Shown here piece by piece: positions 5,674 through 9,902 of a DNA stretch of 9,902 nt. Position numbers and translations under genes: made by a program. The DNA comes from Lachnospiraceae bacterium. GTDB taxonomy: Bacteria > Bacillota_A > Clostridia > Lachnospirales > Lachnospiraceae. The stretch covers positions 1 through 9,902 of the forward strand of contig JAFZQP010000143.1 of NCBI GenBank assembly GCA_017620345.1, read 5' to 3'. Each line of letters starts with the position of its first letter. Position 1 is the stretch's first letter. The notes below the pieces were generated by a model. The model did no database searches. It was not told the origin of the DNA and saw only the letters and a list, made by a program, of their open reading frames with translations.

Positions 5674-6678
5674 TTATTCTTCCGGATTCAGGAATGTAAA
5701 TACCTGATCGAGCAGCAGCAATATCCTGAAATCACCCTTGACCTGCATGTCTCCGGTCATAAATGCTCTTTGGAAACTCATCTGTCCCGCGATTATGTGC
5801 TCGAGAACCTCAGGTTTTGTCTTGCACAGGATATCGGGCGAATCATAGTTTCCGTAGTAGCACTTTAACTTGGAATCAACTATCTCCACGATCAGCGCTT
5901 TCTTGCGGTCTTCGATCATGAACTTGTATGATGCGTTAACCACGCCTTCCGGCGAGAAGTTGTCCTCAAAATCTTTGATGAACTGCCTGTTTACATCAAC
6001 ATCTTTCTTTTCAAGCATTCCCTTGAAAAGTGATGACAGTTCCTGTATATCCTCTTTCTGCTGCTGCACGTACTGCTCATCGGATGCATACTTGGACAGC
6101 TGCTCTGTCTCCTGCGGCGTAAGAGGTATGTTCTTGGATCCGCCGACTATCTGCTTGACCGCCTGATTGCTCGAAGGAAGCGATACCATCTTCTGAGATA
6201 TCGTGCGGTACAGATTTTCGGTCTTCTTTTCAATGATCCTTATGTATTCGGTATTAAGTTCAAAGTTCGTCATGTCGTCGACATATCCGCACAGCCCGCT
6301 GCACGACTGACCACCGAGTATCTCCCATGCGACCTGCAGGTTCGTCTTGGCCTGACGCTCTCCGCTTGAGAGTGACATGACAACCGGGAACATATATGTC
6401 TTACTGATCTTTTCTTTATTTCCATACAGCCAGCACGCATCAAGGAACTGTGTCATAAGTCCCCCGACCCCGTACCATTCTACGGTCGTAGCGAGCACGA
6501 TCCCGTCAGCTTCATTGATCGATGCCGGAAGAGACGTGATCTGGTTTCTGAGTTCATACAGAGGAAATCTTTCAACGGAAACGTTCAGTTCCTTGAACAC
6601 CTCCGTCATCTTTCCCACTACAAACAGGGTAGGATCGTCAAGTATCCCTCTTCCTCCGTAATAGATGTTTATCTTCAT
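5674..6678 (-). CDS. Flavodoxin-like / SCP2 sterol-carrier-like fusion protein
   Basis: A 334-aa protein with two parts. Residues 1-160 look like an NAD(P)H-dependent FMN reductase or flavodoxin-like domain: a beta-strand start (MKINIYYGG), then GIVLATTVEWYGVGGLMTQFLDAC (59-82), the usual place of the flavin loop and helix. Residues about 185-235 form a charged, glutamine-rich linker that is probably helical. Residues about 240-330 match the SCP2 pattern, with AGQMSFQRAFMTGDMQVKGD followed by a hydrophobic helix; such domains bind lipids or hydrophobic ligands. No signal peptide or membrane segment is seen, so it is cytoplasmic. Its ATG overlaps the rhomboid stop (ATGA), with AGGAG upstream. 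The substrate is unknown; redox work on a hydrophobic ligand is a guess from the domains. Whether FMN binds is uncertain. Confidence 0.75.
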   Translation of the reverse strand: MKINIYYGGRGILDDPTLFVVGKMTEVFKELNVSVERFPLYELRNQITSLPASINEADGIVLATTVEWYGVGGLMTQFLDACWLYGNKEKISKTYMFPVVMSLSSGERQAKTNLQVAWEILGGQSCSGLCGYVDDMTNFELNTEYIRIIEKKTENLYRTISQKMVSLPSSNQAVKQIVGGSKNIPLTPQETEQLSKYASDEQYVQQQKEDIQELSSLFKGMLEKKDVDVNRQFIKDFEDNFSPEGVVNASYKFMIEDRKKALIVEIVDSKLKCYYGNYDSPDILCKTKPEVLEHIIAGQMSFQRAFMTGDMQVKGDFRILLLLDQVFTFLNPEE

Positions 6679-7715
6679 TGAATACTGCTCCTATCGTTTT
6701 TTCTGTACAGTATGATCGCGGCAAGAAAACCGCCGACAAGTCCGAACAGGTGTGCCGCCATATCCACATTCTTCGATGCGATGCCGTTATACAGCGCATA
6801 GGCAATGAGCACACACATCTTAAGAGTCGTCATGTCCTCAAGGCGTCCCTTGTTGCGGATAACAAGCCACAGCAATGCTCCGATCAATGCGAATATCGCA
6901 CCCGATGCACCCGCGGATACTATCCCGGGGTTATACGACATCGCATATATGAACGATCCGATACTCCCCATCAGGCCTCCGAGAATGTATATCAGTATGA
7001 ACCTGATCTTCCCCGTAGCCCTCTCAACGTTATCCCCGAGAAACATCAGCACGACCATGTTACCGGCAAGATGCATGAATCCGAAATGAATGAACATGCA
7101 TGTAAAAAACCTGTAGTACTCACCGTTCTCAAGAACCGCCGGAACATACATGGCCCCGTGCTCGAGCATGAACTCGATATCCTCCGTAGATCCGGCAAAG
7201 GACATCACAAAGAACACCAGAACGTTTAATATCACCATCGCCGTGTTGACGGGCGTGAATTCCTGCGCAAATGATTTTCTCTCGTCATAGTATACTGTAG
7301 ATCCGTCACTTTCCGCAATCGGTCCGATGCCTGTTTCCGATTCGATCAGATCCTTTAATCCGAAAAAATCATCCGGTTCGTTATCGTACCTGATCACGGA
7401 CATTGTTGTCGAATTGACGATCCAGCAATGATCATCTGCAAGCACGAACTTCTTGGCTTCGCTGACCCAGGGCGTGATCACAAGTGTGAGAAAATCAATG
7501 GATTCATAGCCTCTGTCCCTTATATGCTCCTTGGACTTTTCGCAGAACACTTCGTACTGTTCTACCGTCAGCCTTATCTCTTCGATGCAGTCAAGTAACT
7601 GGATAACTCTCGCCGACGATATCTCATACTGAACATACAGTTGTACAAAGGGGACATTGGATTCGATCTTTAAATATCCCTGCCGCTCCAGCAGCTTACG
7701 GATCATTTCAACCAT
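6675..7715 (-). CDS. Rhomboid-family intramembrane serine protease
   Basis: Cleaves transmembrane segments of other membrane proteins inside the bilayer. With the start at 7715 the protein is 346 aa. Residues 1-150 form a soluble, cytoplasmic-looking domain I do not recognise (VQLYVQYEISSARVIQLLDC early on). Membrane segments begin near 155. The rhomboid core is complete: RFFTCMFIHFGFMHLAGNM (Arg202, His215, Asn219), GASGA with catalytic Ser271, and AAHLFGLVGG with catalytic His322. The frame is open to 7802, but that start would overlap the polymerase gene by 56 nt. The ATG at 7715 lies just after an extended -10 box; no Shine-Dalgarno precedes it or the next ATG at 7706. It overlaps the following gene by 4 nt. 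Confidence 0.88.
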   Translation of the reverse strand: MVEMIRKLLERQGYLKIESNVPFVQLYVQYEISSARVIQLLDCIEEIRLTVEQYEVFCEKSKEHIRDRGYESIDFLTLVITPWVSEAKKFVLADDHCWIVNSTTMSVIRYDNEPDDFFGLKDLIESETGIGPIAESDGSTVYYDERKSFAQEFTPVNTAMVILNVLVFFVMSFAGSTEDIEFMLEHGAMYVPAVLENGEYYRFFTCMFIHFGFMHLAGNMVVLMFLGDNVERATGKIRFILIYILGGLMGSIGSFIYAMSYNPGIVSAGASGAIFALIGALLWLVIRNKGRLEDMTTLKMCVLIAYALYNGIASKNVDMAAHLFGLVGGFLAAIILYRKNDRSSIQ

Positions 7716-7750
7716 AGAGGGATTATACCAAATCCCGCGGGTTCTGTTAA
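7715..7750 (-). promoter_or_regulatory. Strong sigma-A-type promoter of the rhomboid operon, predicted leaderless
   Basis: TTAACA (7750-7745, five of six matches) lies 17 bp from a perfect TATAAT (7727-7722) with an upstream TG at the extended -10 position. Counting the last -10 base as -7 puts +1 at 7715, the A of the rhomboid ATG. The -35 box overlaps the TAA stop of the polymerase gene. A 6-bp inverted repeat (gggatt 7719-7724, aatccc 7731-7736) frames the -10 and could be an operator. Confidence 0.65.
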
Positions 7751-9570
7751 TACTTTGGATAAAAGTGCCGGAGCATTTTGGATACTGACATGGATATGCC
7801 AAGTGCCGCCCAGAATACCGGTGCGGTACAGACGTTGCTGTCGTTTGCCAGGGCCATGATCATGTAGGCAAGACAACCTGTATATAATCCCAGTCCGACA
7901 CGTGACAAATACATTGTTTTCTCGTCCTTGTAGTCGATCGAGCCGTACAGGCGGGCAGAGTTTACAATGTAATGCAGGAAAAATGCGATGATGCATATAA
8001 ATGCAGGCAGTCCGTTCTCCATCCACGTGCACAGATAGTAATTATGCGGCTTGACGTCATACTCAAAGCCTCCCCATCCGACGGAATATGTTTTCCTGAC
8101 GTAATCATCCTGCTGATAATCGATGATAAACAGGTTTGAACCGGATCCGATCAACAGGTGCTTCTTAAGCAGAGGTATGCACCTGTTCCATATTGCCCCG
8201 CGTCCTGTCATGAACGTATCGGAAAATACGCCGGCTGATACTATTTGCGGAAACTTAACAAGATTCAGTCCCGAATTAACGTAATAGTATGTTCCGTCTG
8301 TACAATTCGTGATCGGCCACTGATGATCGTCAATAGCAAATGAAGCGATATATATGCCCTGCATCTGTGTGGGCTGGGCTTTGACTGCCGCATCGGCATA
8401 TTCGAAGCACTCTTTCAGTCTGTATACTCCGTCTTCATGATCGGCTGCAAGAGTGTTTCCGTCCTTATCCCAGAACTTCGCCGTTATCTCTCCCTCATCC
8501 GTAAAATCAAAGCTGCTGTGCAGTTCGTTTCCGGAATGGAAGAAGAAAACGACCTCATCATCGGCGGTCTCTATATTGACTATACGTCCCGCAGGTATCC
8601 GATCAGTGTCTTCAGATCCGGGTAAAACTTTATTCCTAACCGAAGGAACAAGCAGCAGAAACAGCACAGCGATAAGACATATTCCGCCGATGACTGCGAC
8701 AGCAGTTTTCTTTTTTCCGGATATTATCAGTCTTATTGTAAGCACGAGGAATACGGAGATCGAAAGTGCCAGCCATCCCGACAGCGATGCGCTTTTCTTT
8801 AGTACGAACAGTGAGATGACTGAAAGTATCCCCGCTGTTATACGCAGCGGTTTCTTTATCGAAAGTGTGGTCATAACGGCGCATACCGGAAGGAACACCG
8901 ATATGTACATTCCCATATAGTTCTCGTTATACAGTGTGCCGTATGCGATCGCGCCGTAACGCTGTACACTCATCTGTGAGGCCATTTCCGTATATTTGGA
9001 AGGAACTATGAGTCTTTTGACAAACTCCGTATTAAACGGATCAGCTCCGACTCCCTGCATGACTCCGATCAACATCATCAGCGCATAGCAGACCGCACTG
9101 AAATACATGACAGTTTTCAGATCATCTTCGGAGTCGATGTTCAGATACGAACAGATACATATGATCACATATGATGCTACAACACCGACAGGTTCGAACC
9201 TGTCAAAAGACCCGCCGAACGCAAGAAGCGGATACCCGGAAAAAGCACCTGACAGGATAACCCAGAACAGATATATGATCAAAAGCAGAAATGAACGGTC
9301 AAATGCAGGTATCTTCTTTATGCGTATTGTCCTTACGGCAGCGATAATTACCATGACAGCCATAAGGATCTGAAGAGCAAATGATTTGTACGCAAGAAAA
9401 ACATCCGCCGCTGAATAGCTCGATGGCATAAACCACGGGTATTCTGCAAGGGAGTCATTCGTATAACAGTATAGTCTTGTGATAAACGGAATGATCCCGA
9501 CCGCTATCGCAGTCGGGATCCAATATCCATTATTAAATGCCTTTATTTTTTGTACGTGTATACCGTGCAT
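7747..9570 (-). CDS. O-antigen ligase/polymerase family membrane protein
   Basis: A 607-aa membrane protein of the Wzy/WaaL type, which joins lipid-linked sugar chains at the outer face of the membrane; in a Gram-positive cell, probably a surface polysaccharide polymerase or ligase. About ten or more hydrophobic segments are visible (for example 17-31, 65-79, 93-109, 127-142, 220-236, 245-257, 290-308, 523-537, 560-575). Family marks are NENYMGMYISVF (215-226), GRGAIWNRCIPLLKKH with LIGSGSNLF (456-481) and KPHNYYLCTWMENGLPAF (507-524). Residues about 312-450 form a large hydrophilic insert between the membrane halves, rich in acidic and aromatic residues. The ATG at 9570 has only a weak ribosome binding site and lies 28 nt inside the end of the Ig-like gene, suggesting coupled translation. 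The substrate is unknown. Confidence 0.85.
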   Translation of the reverse strand: MHGIHVQKIKAFNNGYWIPTAIAVGIIPFITRLYCYTNDSLAEYPWFMPSSYSAADVFLAYKSFALQILMAVMVIIAAVRTIRIKKIPAFDRSFLLLIIYLFWVILSGAFSGYPLLAFGGSFDRFEPVGVVASYVIICICSYLNIDSEDDLKTVMYFSAVCYALMMLIGVMQGVGADPFNTEFVKRLIVPSKYTEMASQMSVQRYGAIAYGTLYNENYMGMYISVFLPVCAVMTTLSIKKPLRITAGILSVISLFVLKKSASLSGWLALSISVFLVLTIRLIISGKKKTAVAVIGGICLIAVLFLLLVPSVRNKVLPGSEDTDRIPAGRIVNIETADDEVVFFFHSGNELHSSFDFTDEGEITAKFWDKDGNTLAADHEDGVYRLKECFEYADAAVKAQPTQMQGIYIASFAIDDHQWPITNCTDGTYYYVNSGLNLVKFPQIVSAGVFSDTFMTGRGAIWNRCIPLLKKHLLIGSGSNLFIIDYQQDDYVRKTYSVGWGGFEYDVKPHNYYLCTWMENGLPAFICIIAFFLHYIVNSARLYGSIDYKDEKTMYLSRVGLGLYTGCLAYMIMALANDSNVCTAPVFWAALGISMSVSKMLRHFYPKY

Positions 9571-9902
9571 GTTGCCGTAAAGTTTCCATCTACTGTTGTC
9601 ATTGTTATAGTGGATTTTCCTTCACCTACAGCAGTGATCTTACCCTTATTGTCAACAGTTACCGCCTTTGGATCGCTGCTCATAAAGATAACATTCTTGT
9701 TAGCTGCCTTTGCCGTAAGTACAGGCGTAAGCGTCAGTGACTGTTTCTTTGCGGCATTCAGTCCGGATACAGTGACCGCTTTGGAATTGTTATCATTAAC
9801 AGTTACGGTCTTCGGATAGCTCTTGATGTTCAGGTTTACATCGTCCTCATGCATACGGCCGAGAACCGTGACATTAACCGTGATCTTCTTATTGCTTCCA
9901 TC
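9543..9902 (-). CDS. C-terminal part of a protein with bacterial Ig-like (Big_2) domains
   Basis: The frame is open to the right edge, so only the last 119 residues are seen. It starts DGSNKKITVNVTVLG, which looks like the last strand of one domain. A nearly complete Big_2-type domain follows, with SSDPKAVTVDNKGKITAVGEGKSTIT and a closing strand GNFTATCTVYTYKK. Such domains occur in repeats in secreted or cell-surface proteins, often adhesins or wall-bound enzymes. No sortase motif or membrane anchor is present at this C-terminus, so attachment would depend on the unseen part. The next gene starts inside its last codons, so the pair may be made together. Confidence 0.8.
   Translation of the reverse strand, partial: DGSNKKITVNVTVLGRMHEDDVNLNIKSYPKTVTVNDNNSKAVTVSGLNAAKKQSLTLTPVLTAKAANKNVIFMSSDPKAVTVDNKGKITAVGEGKSTITMTTVDGNFTATCTVYTYKK

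Noticed and set aside
7716..7802. Upstream extension of the rhomboid protein to an ATG at 7802
   Set aside because: It would overlap the polymerase gene by 56 nt and lies upstream of the promoter that fits the ATG at 7715.

Overview
The window looks like a chromosomal segment of an anaerobic Bacillota bacterium, most likely Lachnospiraceae (relatives of Butyrivibrio, Roseburia or Pseudobutyrivibrio). The basis is Gram-positive ribosome binding sites (AAGGAG, GGAGG), the clostridial form of MurG, a Bacillus-length (449 aa) phosphoglucose isomerase and moderate base composition. The genus is inference; no rRNA or marker search was possible.

Two domains meet at a tRNA gene. The left part (1 to about 1990) is the end of an integrated element. 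It holds a decayed small gene read leftward (17-201), a promoter for it behind two 16-bp direct repeats, a non-coding stretch packed with inverted repeats (343-485), and a rightward tyrosine recombinase (650-1894) whose ribosome binding site and start codon are buried in a hairpin. The recombinase ends about 100 bp from the 3' end of tRNA-Gly(GCC), read leftward at 1993-2065. This is the usual geometry of a tRNA-targeting island, with the rest of the island off the left edge.

The right part (2070-9902) is ordinary host-like sequence, all read leftward. In transcription order it holds: the C-terminal end of a secreted or surface protein with bacterial Ig-like (Big_2) domains; an O-antigen-ligase-type polymerase with a large extracytoplasmic insert; a strong promoter; then a tight run of six genes: rhomboid protease, flavodoxin-like/SCP2 fusion protein, HIT-family protein, glucose-6-phosphate isomerase (pgi), murG, and an RluA-type pseudouridine synthase, followed by tRNA-Gly and a terminator. 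Gene spacing in the run is very tight (4-nt ATGA overlap, 1-nt TAATG overlap, 1-nt gap, and gaps of 22 and 40 nt), so co-transcription is likely. Pgi makes fructose-6-phosphate, the entry to UDP-GlcNAc, which MurG uses. That is a plausible metabolic link but an inference.

The best candidates for something unusual are the nested inverted repeats before the recombinase, the sequestered recombinase start, the rhomboid promoter whose predicted start site falls on the A of the ATG (leaderless mRNA), and the flavodoxin-like/SCP2 fusion. I saw no CRISPR array, toxin-antitoxin pair or recognisable defence system.
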